Shown: one piece after another, positions 8,064 to 15,474 of the stretch
Layout: every line of letters begins with the position of its first letter
Numbering within the stretch: position 1 is the first letter of the stretch
Origin: a virus
IMG/VR virus record: IMGVR_UViG_3300009164_000301
Location: 1-26,931 of that record
Length of the DNA stretch: 26,931 nt
Reading direction: 5' to 3' (one strand)
The notes under the pieces: model-generated
Databases searched by the model: none
What the model was told of the DNA's origin: nothing
The model's input: the letters and a program-made list of their open reading frames with translations, nothing else
Made by a program: the position numbers and the translations under genes

Positions 8064-8352
8064 TATCAGATACCTCCTGTTTTTCATTCTTTTCGGAAAT
8101 GATGCCAATTGCTTCTCCAATGTTTCGGACGACATACACAGTCCCCTTCCATTCAGCGTGCCACACAACCTGTGGAGCGGTCAACGTCCCATTCTCACCC
8201 TTGACTTCCAACAACCAATTCTTACCGTTGTACCCGACTAGTAAATCGGGTACTCCTTTGCCAACAGTGGCGAGTGATTGAACACTCGCCCCGAACTTGC
8301 GAAGACCTGCCACGATTACTGCCTGATTCTTATCTACTCGTGCGTTTTGCAT
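8056..8352 (-). CDS. VRR-NUC-like PD-(D/E)XK nuclease
   Basis: A compact 98-aa single-domain protein with the order typical of VRR-NUC nucleases: basic helix at the front, GKGVPDLLVGYNG at 31-43, WLLEVKG at 46-52 and a Gln in LTAPQ at 57-61. D36, E49 and K51 would form the metal-binding active site. Families of this size act on branched or flapped DNA, so a role in resolving replication intermediates is likely but inferred. ATG 8352 lies inside the end of the preceding gene (23-base overlap) and has no clear ribosome site, so coupled translation is expected. Confidence 0.85.
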   Translation of the reverse strand: MQNARVDKNQAVIVAGLRKFGASVQSLATVGKGVPDLLVGYNGKNWLLEVKGENGTLTAPQVVWHAEWKGTVYVVRNIGEAIGIISEKNEKQEVSDND

Positions 8353-8782
8353 ATGCTGATACCCACTTATCTAATTCATCATTTTGGCGAATATTGATCG
8401 ACAAGAAGATAACGTCCTGAAATATTTGTACTAACTCCTTGTGACGAACCCACATTGCGAGGGCTTCACCCAATTCGCCACCTCGCATGATGGTGCGACC
8501 CGTGCGAGCGTCTAGACTGTCTAGAACTCCCTTACGCTGTACAGGGAATGCGATTGAGTTCGCATCCTGATAAGCCTTGAGGATTTTGTCAAGAATAGTA
8601 TCATCGGCCTCGCTCAAATCCGAAAACATATCAATGTACGCTGCCCCCGTGTCATTGACTTTCCTATCAAGTTCATTGAGTACACTCACAATGTTCTTAC
8701 AGCAGTCTAAACAGATTTTGACGGTGTGGTTGAAGTCGATTGACTTCTTAATTCGGTCACATGTTCTACAAGTGTATTCCAT
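8330..8782 (-). CDS. Zinc-ribbon protein of unknown function
   Basis: A 150-aa protein starting at ATG 8782 with GAGGAG 8 nt ahead. The front shows CRTC at about 5-8 and CLDC at about 24-27, a four-cysteine set likely to bind zinc. The rest is mainly helical, with an acidic patch (DMFSDLSEADDTILDKIL) and a helix pair near the end. I do not recognise the family. It follows the primase-helicase with a hairpin in between. DNA binding, replication or regulatory accessory roles are all possible. Confidence 0.8.
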   Translation of the reverse strand: MEYTCRTCDRIKKSIDFNHTVKICLDCCKNIVSVLNELDRKVNDTGAAYIDMFSDLSEADDTILDKILKAYQDANSIAFPVQRKGVLDSLDARTGRTIMRGGELGEALAMWVRHKELVQIFQDVIFLSINIRQNDELDKWVSAYAKRTSR

Positions 8783-8805
8783 TTTAATTCTCCTCTTTTC
8801 AGCGT

Positions 8806-8830
8806 GGGGGTGATGTACTTCACCACCCCC
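8806..8830 (-). promoter_or_regulatory. Intercistronic hairpin after the primase gene
   Basis: GGGGGTGATG (8806-8815) faces CACCACCCCC (8821-8830) with one A-C mismatch and a 5-nt loop. It lies between the primase stop and the ribosome site of the zinc-ribbon gene. No T-run follows in the - direction, so a processing or mRNA-stability element is as likely as an attenuator. Confidence 0.6.
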
Positions 8831-8845
8831 AAAATTGATTTATTA

Positions 8846-11788
8846 CTACTTCTTAAGTAACCAAAGGTGATTGGCATATTCAACAATGCCCTTGTCCATT
8901 AACCCGAAAAGGTCGTCCATGATTCGTTCCGTCTTACCGCTATACCCAACCAAATCTGCTATATCACTTGAATACATGCCCTGAGGGTTTACTTGTATAA
9001 GTGCCAACATCTTTCCTTGTAGCGAGCTAGCGTCAATTATGGTGCTAGGATTGATGGAGAGCGACGATTGTACCACTTCAGGTGCAATCACCTTAGCTGG
9101 CTGTTTTAGTGGCTTAAAACCGCTTGTAGGAGGTGTGGGTTCGGTGTCGTTATTATCTGATTCCATTTTGTCCACTTCCTTTTGCATAACGGCTTCCTTG
9201 ACTGCGACAACCTTTGTCCAATGATTACTTGTTACGAGTGCGTTGATTTTGCTGGTATGTGACCAAACGGTATTCTTTAACACGGTCTGATTATACTCAG
9301 TTTCCAACTCCAACAACTTAATTGACTTTATTTGCAATCGTAAGTAATACGTATCACCACTTTTGCCCCGAATAAAACCCTTCTCTTTGATAAGGCGACT
9401 AAGTTTGTTTGAGTTAAAGTTACTAGCACCCTTTTCGTTATTGTTTGCACAATACAAATTCCATAATGCAAACAAGAAGTCCTTTTGGATATAGTACCCG
9501 TTTTCGCCCTCACCTGATTTGCCATTAGTTAGGTCAACATCAAGGTATTCAGATATAAACAGGGCTACATTATCCTGCGACTTACGAAGCGTCAGTGTTG
9601 ATAATTCAACATCTTGACAATAGGGTAACTTCATTCCGTTAGCCTGAACCTTCAGAAATCCTTCAATTGCCCAATTCAACAACCCAGATAACTCACCCGC
9701 AAAGTTGTCTTTGAATTGCTGTGTTTCAATCTTCTCAGGACTATTCTTAAGGTCTTGATTAAACTCAATAACTTTAAGTCGGCCCAAAAATGCTTCATCC
9801 ATTGACTTGATATTTGGCAGTGAGTTGCCGTCAAAGAATATCTTGGCAACTGGATTGAATTCAATCGCTTCCTTGTGAAGCGTTCGTCCGCCTTGGCGGT
9901 CGCCTGATGATAGTTCTTTCAATGTAGAACCGTTAAATTGAGCATCTTCCTTGAATTCATTGGAAAATGATACTCGCTTGTATCGTAACCGCTGAATTGC
10001 TGGTTGTAAATCGCTTACGTCGTTCCGTTGAGCGGTTAAGGTTGCTGTCGGAGTCGAAACATAATATTCATCTCCAAGCAAGGCGAAAAGCACCAACTCC
10101 TTGAATATTGACTTACCATTACCACCACTACCAACTAGATAAAATATTTCTCGTTGTGAAGTTATATATGCTGAAAGCGATAATCCTACTACACATTGCA
10201 TATATTCTTGTTTTGCTGGTTGCCCTTTAAACGTTGTAGCCAAATATCGGTCAAGGTGTGGATGTTTGGCATTTGGGTCAAACGTCAAGTCACGTTTAAG
10301 GGTCAAGCGGTACTTCTTGTCGTGGGGCAAAAGGGTCTTTGTTGGCAAGTGTACAATGCCATTCAACACGGGAAATAAATCAGGGTGCTTGTTGAATTCA
10401 TCTGGACTCATGCTCTTACATTCACTCTTAATCATGCCAACAACATTATGCGAGAAGTTGGCATCGTGAAGTTTAAGTATCAACTTCAATACCTTCTCAT
10501 CGCCTGAATATTTGTATTGCAGTGCATCGCCGAGGTTAGAAACGAGTGAAGTCAATACAATTGGGTGTTCACCTTTTCGAGCTTGATATTCATACCAATG
10601 ATTGTCTGTCCACACGTACCAAATGTTTGCCTTTTCAAAGTAGTAAACGTTTTCGTCGTATACACGATTAAATAATCGAGCGACACCCGTGTGTGTCATT
10701 TGAGTAGCAAAATCAAAGTCGCCAATCTTTTCCACTAGTTCCATAATAATTGGACTAGCAGGTTCTTGATCAACTTCCACTTCTTCGGTAACTTCAGGTG
10801 CGGTAACATATTCAACTTCTTTTCGTGGGGTTGGACGCGATTTTGTAGTAGTCAATGGCTTTTCCTTTTCCTTCATTTGTGGGAGGTCGATTGGTGATTT
10901 AAGTCCGCACTCAAATCCCCACTCAATGGTTCGGTATTCCTTTACGGCGTTTGCACGAATTGGTACATTTGCATCGTATAAGCGATCAATAATTGTTTGC
11001 TCGCTCATACTACTGTATCCATGGCTTACACAGGACTGATAATAGCCACCAACCGCACGGGCTTCCGCACGACGAGTGTCGTGACGATTGCCATCTACTG
11101 CATTGCTAATCTTGTTTACTGCTGAAGCAACCTTATTCTCCATAAACCGTTCTAACCATGTTGGGTGATATTCAGTTGTGATTAGGGCAACATCACGATT
11201 TACTGCCTGAACCATCGAACGGGCTTTGTCGGTATTGCGGTATTTTTCGATAACGTCTGCTAATTCTGAGTGGGCTTCATGGATTTTGTCTGGTGTACCG
11301 CTTACGTGGTTGCCCGTGACCGTAAAGTACCGCTTGCCGTCGTACACTTCCATCATTAAGCCGTTATTCAACTTGACCTTTGAGGTCGTGAAGTCTTTTG
11401 GCTTGCTACCGTAAATCAGCACGTGAATTCCGTTGCCACTTGGTGAAAACTCAGTGTAGGAGTCAAGGTGGGTAACGATTTTCATTACTTCAGGGTCAAT
11501 TACATTGTTGACAACACAGTTATCAAAGTCAATACCCATGATGCCTGTATCAGTGGTAAAGGCAAATCCTAAGCCACGAAGGTTGCGCTTTTCACGCCAC
11601 ACTACACAATCATCATAAGAAGCCCAGAGGTCGGGGTTGGTTGGGTCTGTGGTTTGTGTGCAACCGTATGGAAAAGGTTGCTTGTTCATCTTGCCTGCGC
11701 TGTCAACTGTGTTGTTGCCCCAACAAATCCATTGATTGTACTCCTTGAGTTGTTCGATTGCGTAACTTTCGGTAACTATTTTAGTCAT
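8846..11788 (-). CDS. Primase-polymerase / SF3 (D5-type) replicative helicase
   Basis: This 980-aa protein is the central replication enzyme. I start it at ATG 11788, 8 nt after AGGAG; a TTG at 11794 is nearer to the site and less likely. Residues 1-180 are a primase-polymerase domain: IDFD at 86-89 (metal-binding Asp pair), SGNGIH at 117-122 and EVYDGKRYFTVTG near 147-159. Residues 300-345 are a charged, Pro-rich linker. The helicase core has Walker A GSGGNGKS at 553-560, Walker B-like KRVSFSNEF at 604-612, and the sensor segment FFDGNSLPNI at 651-660. The last about 60 residues look like a winged helix. It likely recognises the repeats at 15169-15474, by analogy with plasmid and phage relatives. 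No phage polymerase is present to pair with it. Confidence 0.92.
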   Translation of the reverse strand: MTKIVTESYAIEQLKEYNQWICWGNNTVDSAGKMNKQPFPYGCTQTTDPTNPDLWASYDDCVVWREKRNLRGLGFAFTTDTGIMGIDFDNCVVNNVIDPEVMKIVTHLDSYTEFSPSGNGIHVLIYGSKPKDFTTSKVKLNNGLMMEVYDGKRYFTVTGNHVSGTPDKIHEAHSELADVIEKYRNTDKARSMVQAVNRDVALITTEYHPTWLERFMENKVASAVNKISNAVDGNRHDTRRAEARAVGGYYQSCVSHGYSSMSEQTIIDRLYDANVPIRANAVKEYRTIEWGFECGLKSPIDLPQMKEKEKPLTTTKSRPTPRKEVEYVTAPEVTEEVEVDQEPASPIIMELVEKIGDFDFATQMTHTGVARLFNRVYDENVYYFEKANIWYVWTDNHWYEYQARKGEHPIVLTSLVSNLGDALQYKYSGDEKVLKLILKLHDANFSHNVVGMIKSECKSMSPDEFNKHPDLFPVLNGIVHLPTKTLLPHDKKYRLTLKRDLTFDPNAKHPHLDRYLATTFKGQPAKQEYMQCVVGLSLSAYITSQREIFYLVGSGGNGKSIFKELVLFALLGDEYYVSTPTATLTAQRNDVSDLQPAIQRLRYKRVSFSNEFKEDAQFNGSTLKELSSGDRQGGRTLHKEAIEFNPVAKIFFDGNSLPNIKSMDEAFLGRLKVIEFNQDLKNSPEKIETQQFKDNFAGELSGLLNWAIEGFLKVQANGMKLPYCQDVELSTLTLRKSQDNVALFISEYLDVDLTNGKSGEGENGYYIQKDFLFALWNLYCANNNEKGASNFNSNKLSRLIKEKGFIRGKSGDTYYLRLQIKSIKLLELETEYNQTVLKNTVWSHTSKINALVTSNHWTKVVAVKEAVMQKEVDKMESDNNDTEPTPPTSGFKPLKQPAKVIAPEVVQSSLSINPSTIIDASSLQGKMLALIQVNPQGMYSSDIADLVGYSGKTERIMDDLFGLMDKGIVEYANHLWLLKK

Positions 11789-11804
11789 TTTCAAATCTCC
11801 TTTT

Positions 11805-11819
11805 GGTCGTATATCGACC
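11805..11819 (-). promoter_or_regulatory. Palindrome at the expected +1 of promoter E2
   Basis: GGTCG and CGACC flank 5 bases, 8 nt downstream of the -10 box of E2. A sister palindrome, GGTCAATCTTGACC, occupies the same place at promoter E1. It could be a repressor operator or an RNA hairpin at the 5' end. Confidence 0.6.
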
Positions 11820-11827
11820 TTACAACA

Positions 11828-11855
11828 ATTGTACCATTGTTTTTTGAATTGTCAA
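11828..11855 (-). promoter_or_regulatory. Early promoter E2 (sigma70-like) for the primase operon
   Basis: On the - strand, TTGACA (11850-11855), a 16-bp spacer and TACAAT (11828-11833). The boxes are near consensus and share CTATTGACA and TACAATTGTTG with E1. It would drive the primase, zinc-ribbon, nuclease, dcd and thyX genes. Confidence 0.85.
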
Positions 11856-11890
11856 TAGGGAAAATAGGGGAGTTTTTCAATTATAAACTA

Positions 11891-11931
11891 TTCACCCCAA
11901 CTTACAAGCAACTCTTGTAGGTTGGGGTGAA
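11891..11931 (-). terminator. Long stem-loop after the acidic-tailed protein gene
   Basis: TTCACCCCAACTTACAAG and CTTGTAGGTTGGGGTGAA form an 18-bp stem with a single G-T pair and a 5-nt loop. It sits 23 bases after the stop of the 11955-12797 gene and ahead of E2. Only a mixed T/A tail follows, so termination may be partial; it separates two early transcription units. Confidence 0.75.
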
Positions 11932-11954
11932 TTGCTATTCACTTTACCGAACGA

Positions 11955-12797
11955 CTACTTCCAGATTTCGTCATCGTCTGCTTCAATTGGCTTCGGTGCG
12001 TTCTTTGCAGGTACAATCGGGAGAGCTGCCGACCCTTGTAATGGCAACTCGTTTGTCCGATACGTTGTCCGCCACTCGTTGTGTTCTGCGTACCAATCAG
12101 CGAGTGTCTTCAACATATCCCCTCCAACATACAACCCCTTGGCTACGGCACGAGTAACTTCGCCCTTAATATCAAGTGACGGCAGTGTTACTGTTGATCC
12201 ATGACCCGTGTCCGTGTAGTTGATACGATTCTTGTTATCCCGTTCCGTGGTAATCGGAATCCAAAATGCGAACGGGGGCAACTTCGTACCCTTTTTAAGT
12301 GTTTCTTTGGCAGTGGCTACGACGGTGTCTTTGAACTGAGTGAAGATACCCGTGGTCTTGTTGGTCAAGGCTTTACCCGTCATGCCCTTTACCGCTAAAA
12401 TAACCAATCCATCGTATCCTTGCATATAGCAGAGGATTTCAGTGTAAATTCGCGCCCCTGTTTCATACGTTCCTGCGGGCAACCACGTCTTGACTTTACG
12501 AGTCCCCTCAGTGGTTTCGAAATACGCCTGATACCGCTTGCGAATTGGTACGATAGACAAATTGTCGGCAGTGTATCCATCACCGTCCTTGAACCACTGT
12601 ACAGGCGTCCACGGTTGGCCAAGACCCTGTGGGAACTCCTTTTCGGACGTGTAGAACTTGCCACCCGTCTGTGCCTGCTTGACCCCGTTGAACCAATAGA
12701 TGCGAGGGTAGCCTTGGGTATAGGATTCTTCTTCGTACTGAATTTCATCCAAACCGTCAAAGTCGTTGTTGTTGATGTTGTTCGTCATGTTACTCAC
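11955..12797 (-). CDS. Acidic-tailed protein, putative ssDNA-binding protein
   Basis: A 280-aa protein that I do not recognise by family. The front 25 residues are Asn/Glu-rich and probably disordered. The core has aromatic-rich strands (YPRIYWFNGVKQ, GGKFYTSEKEFP, WFKDGDGY) and a conserved-looking YMQGYDGLVILAVKGM. The end is Pro/Ala-rich and closes with DDDEIWK, much like the acidic tip of bacterial and phage single-strand-binding proteins that recruits partners. It lies directly upstream of the primase-helicase. A ssDNA-binding or annealing role is inference from tail and position. The start is GTG 12797 or ATG 12788; neither has a strong ribosome site. Confidence 0.8.
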   Translation of the reverse strand: MSNMTNNINNNDFDGLDEIQYEEESYTQGYPRIYWFNGVKQAQTGGKFYTSEKEFPQGLGQPWTPVQWFKDGDGYTADNLSIVPIRKRYQAYFETTEGTRKVKTWLPAGTYETGARIYTEILCYMQGYDGLVILAVKGMTGKALTNKTTGIFTQFKDTVVATAKETLKKGTKLPPFAFWIPITTERDNKNRINYTDTGHGSTVTLPSLDIKGEVTRAVAKGLYVGGDMLKTLADWYAEHNEWRTTYRTNELPLQGSAALPIVPAKNAPKPIEADDDEIWK

Positions 12798-12808
12798 TTG
12801 TCTTTCTG

Positions 12809-12994
12809 TTAATTAGATTCTGATGCTGATTGCTTACGAGCTTCGATTGCTTCGGCTAATAGTTCGTTGATTGCCTGATTGATTGAACACCGTATGCGAT
12901 TCGTGCGACCTGCATTGTATGTATATTCACGTATCCAATCATACAATTCAATCTCAATCCGCATAGTAGTGGTCATGTGTGTCTTTTCTTCCAT
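12809..12994 (-). CDS. Ribbon-helix-helix-like small DNA-binding protein
   Basis: This 61-aa protein starts at ATG 12994, 3 bases after the previous stop, with GGGG as a weak ribosome site. The pattern MRIEIELYDWIREYTYNAG, then a helix with INQAINELLAEAIEAR, fits the strand-helix-helix layout of Arc/MetJ-type regulators, which act as dimers on short palindromes. If so it is the only regulator-like gene seen, and the GGTC...GACC palindromes at E1 and E2 would be natural candidate sites. The assignment is by pattern only. Confidence 0.65.
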   Translation of the reverse strand: MEEKTHMTTTMRIEIELYDWIREYTYNAGRTNRIRCSINQAINELLAEAIEARKQSASESN

Positions 12995-12997
12995 TGC

Positions 12998-13321
12998 TTA
13001 CCCCTTTTGCTTTCGGAACATCAAGTGCGATGCCCGTAATGATTCTTTTCGACAATCCGCAATTGCTTGGGCTGTCCGTATCTCGCCGTTCTGTAAGAGT
13101 TGAGCGGTCAATGCGTCAAGCTGCTTAGACTCGTATGACGCAGTTGAGGAAGGCTTCGTCATAAGTACCGTACCCATACCTGCGATTTCGCACCGTTGGT
13201 CTGGCAGACCCTCAACAATCTTCTGAATATTGCTCTTGACAATCTTCTTGTTGAACTCCAACGCCTCAATCTCGTTCTCAATCTCCAACAGCGTGCCTAA
13301 CCAATCCTGTAATTCTTCCAT
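12998..13321 (-). CDS. Coiled-coil early protein of unknown function
   Basis: I chose ATG 13321 because GGAGG lies 8 nt upstream; longer in-frame starts lie over the previous gene. The 107-aa product opens with a coiled coil (LLEIENEIEALEFNKKIVKSNIQ), then a short strand pair around IAGMGTVLMTKPSS, and ends with a helix rich in Arg and Lys (CRKESLRASHLMFRKQKG). The layout recalls Gp157-like phage proteins of unclear function, but this is weak. It sits in a tight early operon with 3- to 4-base spacing. Confidence 0.75.
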   Translation of the reverse strand: MEELQDWLGTLLEIENEIEALEFNKKIVKSNIQKIVEGLPDQRCEIAGMGTVLMTKPSSTASYESKQLDALTAQLLQNGEIRTAQAIADCRKESLRASHLMFRKQKG

Positions 13322-13322
13322 G

Positions 13323-13679
13323 TTACTTTCCTCCATCAAATAAATCAGCAAATCCATTGAATGCGTTGCCACGATCAACAACCTTTGTATCTACCATGTT
13401 AGCCCCCTTTAAGTGATACCCCACGCACTCTAATGCAGTTATCGGGATATTGCGAACGTTGCGAGAAATGAAGCAATACGATTGCCTTCCTTTGACCCCC
13501 TTGCCCTCGAATGAAGCATCGCACCATACGTACTCTAGGTCGGGCGAGGGAATCATTCGTATCGTTCCCTTGCCCTCGTGGTAAACCTGCTCGCCCTGAA
13601 CTCCAACCTCTAGTATCCACGAAAACTCAACCCATGCAGGATTCGCTCGACGATGCGAGTCTATCGTAATTCGGTTCAT
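13323..13679 (-). CDS. Early protein of unknown function (118 aa)
   Basis: Starts at ATG 13679, sharing ATGA with the preceding stop. The product looks largely beta, with strands such as WVEFSWILEVGVQGEQVYH and GTIRMIPSPDLEYVWCDASFEG, and a Lys/Gly-rich turn GKGVKGRQ. I recognise no domain. It stops one base before the next gene's start, and its place in the operon suggests a role in early host takeover or replication, which the sequence does not define. Confidence 0.75.
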   Translation of the reverse strand: MNRITIDSHRRANPAWVEFSWILEVGVQGEQVYHEGKGTIRMIPSPDLEYVWCDASFEGKGVKGRQSYCFISRNVRNIPITALECVGYHLKGANMVDTKVVDRGNAFNGFADLFDGGK

Positions 13680-14095
13680 TCAAACACCACCTGATTCGGG
13701 TGATCAAGACCCATCATCACTGCTAAAGTAACCTTGGCGTCGTTGAACCCCTCAGCCCACGTTGCCTTGTAGTCAATCTCTTCATCGTCCTTGTTGGTTA
13801 CGGTGTACTCGATTACGAGGTACTTGGTACTGAAGTCAATCATGTGGATGTTGATACTCGTTGTACGGTGGTCTGGTTCAATGTTCTCGTATGTCCAACC
13901 AAGCAACTCTTTCATGTTGTCTGCCGACCAGACCGTGCGAGTCAAGTTGATACGAGGGTCAGGGACGTTGGCGTAAGAGTCGTTCATTTTGGCGGTAAGG
14001 GTCTTGCGTCGTGTCATGTCAACTACTCCTGAGATAGCGTTCACCATCGACTCAATGCGATTCAGTGATTTCATTCCGTCTTTGTGGTCTGTCAT
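13676..14095 (-). CDS. Early protein of unknown function (139 aa)
   Basis: Starts at ATG 14095 with CAGGAG 7 nt upstream, just after promoter E3. The front is helical (MKSLNRIESMVNAISGVVDM), then a basic patch MTRRKTLTAKM, followed by alternating strands (TTSINIHMIDFSTKYLVIEYTV split by a turn) and an acidic segment NKDDEEIDY. No known motif is visible. It is the first gene of the E3 transcript, so it is likely made early and in quantity. Confidence 0.78.
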   Translation of the reverse strand: MTDHKDGMKSLNRIESMVNAISGVVDMTRRKTLTAKMNDSYANVPDPRINLTRTVWSADNMKELLGWTYENIEPDHRTTSINIHMIDFSTKYLVIEYTVTNKDDEEIDYKATWAEGFNDAKVTLAVMMGLDHPNQVVFE

Positions 14096-14121
14096 GTGTT
14101 TTCTCCTGTTTTGTTTTGTGC

Positions 14122-14151
14122 AAGTGAGGCAACCGATTTGCTACCCCACTT
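14122..14151 (-). promoter_or_regulatory. Leader hairpin after promoter E3
   Basis: Read on the - strand, AAGTGGG and GCAA pair with TTGC and CTCACTT, leaving a 3-nt bulge and a 5-nt loop. It begins 5 nt after the -10 box of E3, so it would sit at the 5' end of the transcript. Confidence 0.45.
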
Positions 14152-14485
14152 ATACAATTATATCATAATATTGGATTGTGTCAATAGGTAAACCGATATT
14201 TCGCATAAACCGCTTGAATTGCTCATTCCTGTGTTTGTGTTCCTCCTTCTTCGCTTCGTAATTGATAATTATCAAGTCCGCAAGCTGTTTAGCTTCCTCG
14301 TAACTCATAACATCTAGCGTAATGTGACTTAACGGCTTTGTTGGCATAGTTACCTGTAATATAAAGACCATATCTCCTGAAACGTAGTTAATTGTAGCTG
14401 TATAGCCCTTGTAAGTACCTATTGATTGGCTGCCATCACCATACCAGTCAAATAATGTTGGTGATTTTACCTTGTCATGTTCCAT
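14150..14485 (-). CDS. Early protein of unknown function (111 aa)
   Basis: Starts at ATG 14485; a GAAAGGA lies about 13 nt upstream, farther than usual. The front half looks beta (TYKGYTATINYVSGDMVFILQV), and residues about 60-95 form a charged helix (YEEAKQLADLIIINYEAKKEE) ending in RNEQFKRFMRN. No family recognised. Promoter E3 lies inside its last codons, so the coding end doubles as control DNA for the next gene. Confidence 0.75.
   Translation of the reverse strand: MEHDKVKSPTLFDWYGDGSQSIGTYKGYTATINYVSGDMVFILQVTMPTKPLSHITLDVMSYEEAKQLADLIIINYEAKKEEHKHRNEQFKRFMRNIGLPIDTIQYYDIIV
14157..14184 (-). promoter_or_regulatory. Early promoter E3 (sigma70-like)
   Basis: On the - strand, TTGACA (14179-14184), a 16-bp spacer and TATAAT (14157-14162), both perfect. 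It shares CTATTGACA and the TAYAATTGT end with E1 and E2. It drives the genes from 14095 down to 11955. Confidence 0.85.
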
Positions 14486-14488
14486 AAT

Positions 14489-14665
14489 TTAAATTAATCC
14501 TTTCAAAATCTCGCTTGCCATCATTTGACCGTCAAATAAATCGTCGTCAGAACGGAACTCGAAGTCGCCACCTTCTGGTTCGCCGTGGATTTTGTTCCAA
14601 ACCTTTTGCTCCAAATTCTCCTCGCCCTTTAGTCGTTCAAGTAACTCTGCTATTATCTTGATCAT
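14489..14665 (-). CDS. Small acidic early protein (58 aa)
   Basis: ATG 14665 shares ATGA with the stop of the preceding gene, and the frame is open to TAA 14489-14491. The product begins MIKIIAELLERLKGEEN, then FEFRSDDDLFDGQMMA, ending SEILKGLI. It fills what would otherwise be a 176-base gap in a tightly packed operon, which supports it as real. The short acidic, helical form is typical of phage host-interfering proteins, but no function can be read from it. Confidence 0.75.
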   Translation of the reverse strand: MIKIIAELLERLKGEENLEQKVWNKIHGEPEGGDFEFRSDDDLFDGQMMASEILKGLI

Positions 14666-15015
14666 TGTTTGCCTTCATTCACAAATGCCTTATAAAACAT
14701 ATTCATTAGAAATCCAGTGTCTGCCATTGACAAGTCTAATGTTTTTGACGCACCTTTTCCAAACCAGAAAAACATTCGTTGGATGTATGCAAAAGCTTTT
14801 GCTTCTGATTTGAATTTTTGAATTTGAATTCCGTACTCGGCGGTTACTCCATCCATATCAATGGGGTTGTTGATATTTAATTTAACAACATGACAGGAAA
14901 CCTTACTACCCTCCTTTTTTATGGCAACAATAAAAGAAGTATCTTCTTTCTTTGATGCAAAACCAAAAATCTCTCCACTGTTGATGTGATTCACAATTCG
15001 CAGACAATTACCCAT
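14662..15015 (-). CDS. First early protein, unknown function (117 aa)
   Basis: ATG 15015 follows AGGAG with about 10 nt between and is the first gene after promoter E1. The protein is mixed: strands at the front (EIFGFASKKEDTSFIVAIKK), a middle segment with Asn/Asp, and a helix FKSEAKAFAYIQRMFFWFG, then a second helix with several Met and Phe. It has no membrane segment long enough to be clear and no recognised domain. Being first to be transcribed suggests a host-takeover or regulatory role, by inference. Confidence 0.78.
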   Translation of the reverse strand: MGNCLRIVNHINSGEIFGFASKKEDTSFIVAIKKEGSKVSCHVVKLNINNPIDMDGVTAEYGIQIQKFKSEAKAFAYIQRMFFWFGKGASKTLDLSMADTGFLMNMFYKAFVNEGKQ

Positions 15016-15032
15016 ACAATTAATCTCCTATT

Positions 15033-15046
15033 GGTCAATCTTGACC
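15033..15046 (-). promoter_or_regulatory. Palindrome at the expected +1 of promoter E1
   Basis: GGTCAATCTTGACC has 6-bp arms (GGTCAA, TTGACC) and a 2-base centre, 7 nt downstream of the -10 box. It matches in place and outer bases the palindrome at 11805-11819. Operator or 5' RNA hairpin are both possible. Confidence 0.6.
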
Positions 15047-15053
15047 TGCAACA

Positions 15054-15082
15054 ATTGTACCATGGTTGTCAAACCCTGTCAA
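15054..15082 (-). promoter_or_regulatory. Early promoter E1 (sigma70-like)
   Basis: On the - strand, TTGACA (15077-15082), a 17-bp spacer and TACAAT (15054-15059). A second TTGACA at 15067-15072 stands 7 bp from the -10, the spacing of the late elements. It drives the genes from 15015 to 14150. Confidence 0.85.
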
Positions 15083-15168
15083 TAGTGACAATATTAATTT
15101 GTCACCTTAGGGTGACGATGTTCAGCAGGGGGTTGGGTTCAGCGGTAAAGGGATGGCGATTTACTGAT

Positions 15169-15474
15169 AATGGAAATAATGGAAATAATGGAAATCAAAA
15201 CTAATTTCCATTCACTTTCCATTTTGTGATTTGGCTTTCTAATCACTTAAATCAACTCTATAATGGATAATGGAAATTATTAGTCAAAATAATATATTAT
15301 AAATTCAATTGTACTAATTATTATGTAAAGTTATATTAGGTTTACATAATACATAATTCTTGTACTATTTTCTATACCCTAACCTAGAAGGTATTTCCAT
15401 TATTCATCAAGCCATCGATTCACCGCACTACAATGCATCAAATCAATAATGGAAATTGTTTTTTAATTTCCATT
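15169..15474. repeat. AATGGAAAT iteron cluster (candidate replication origin)
   Basis: Eight exact copies of the 9-mer occur. Three are in tandem without spacers at 15169-15195; others on the + strand are at 15269-15277 and 15448-15456. Inverted copies (ATTTCCATT) are at 15204-15212, 15393-15401 and 15466-15474, with a near copy at 15215-15223. An AT-rich stretch at 15285-15337 between them could be an unwinding element. Repeated short sites next to AT-rich DNA are typical of initiator-bound origins; the primase-helicase is the likely partner. Confidence 0.75.

Noticed and set aside
12395-12760. 121-aa - strand open frame
   Set aside because: Lies wholly inside the 280-aa gene in another frame, without a start signal.
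14986-15204. 72-aa + strand open frame
   Set aside because: It covers promoter E1 and part of the first iterons, and the product is low in sense-like pattern.
15169-15474. Repeats as a CRISPR array
   Set aside because: Units are 9 bases, in both orientations and with irregular or no spacers, so they fit iterons and not a CRISPR array.
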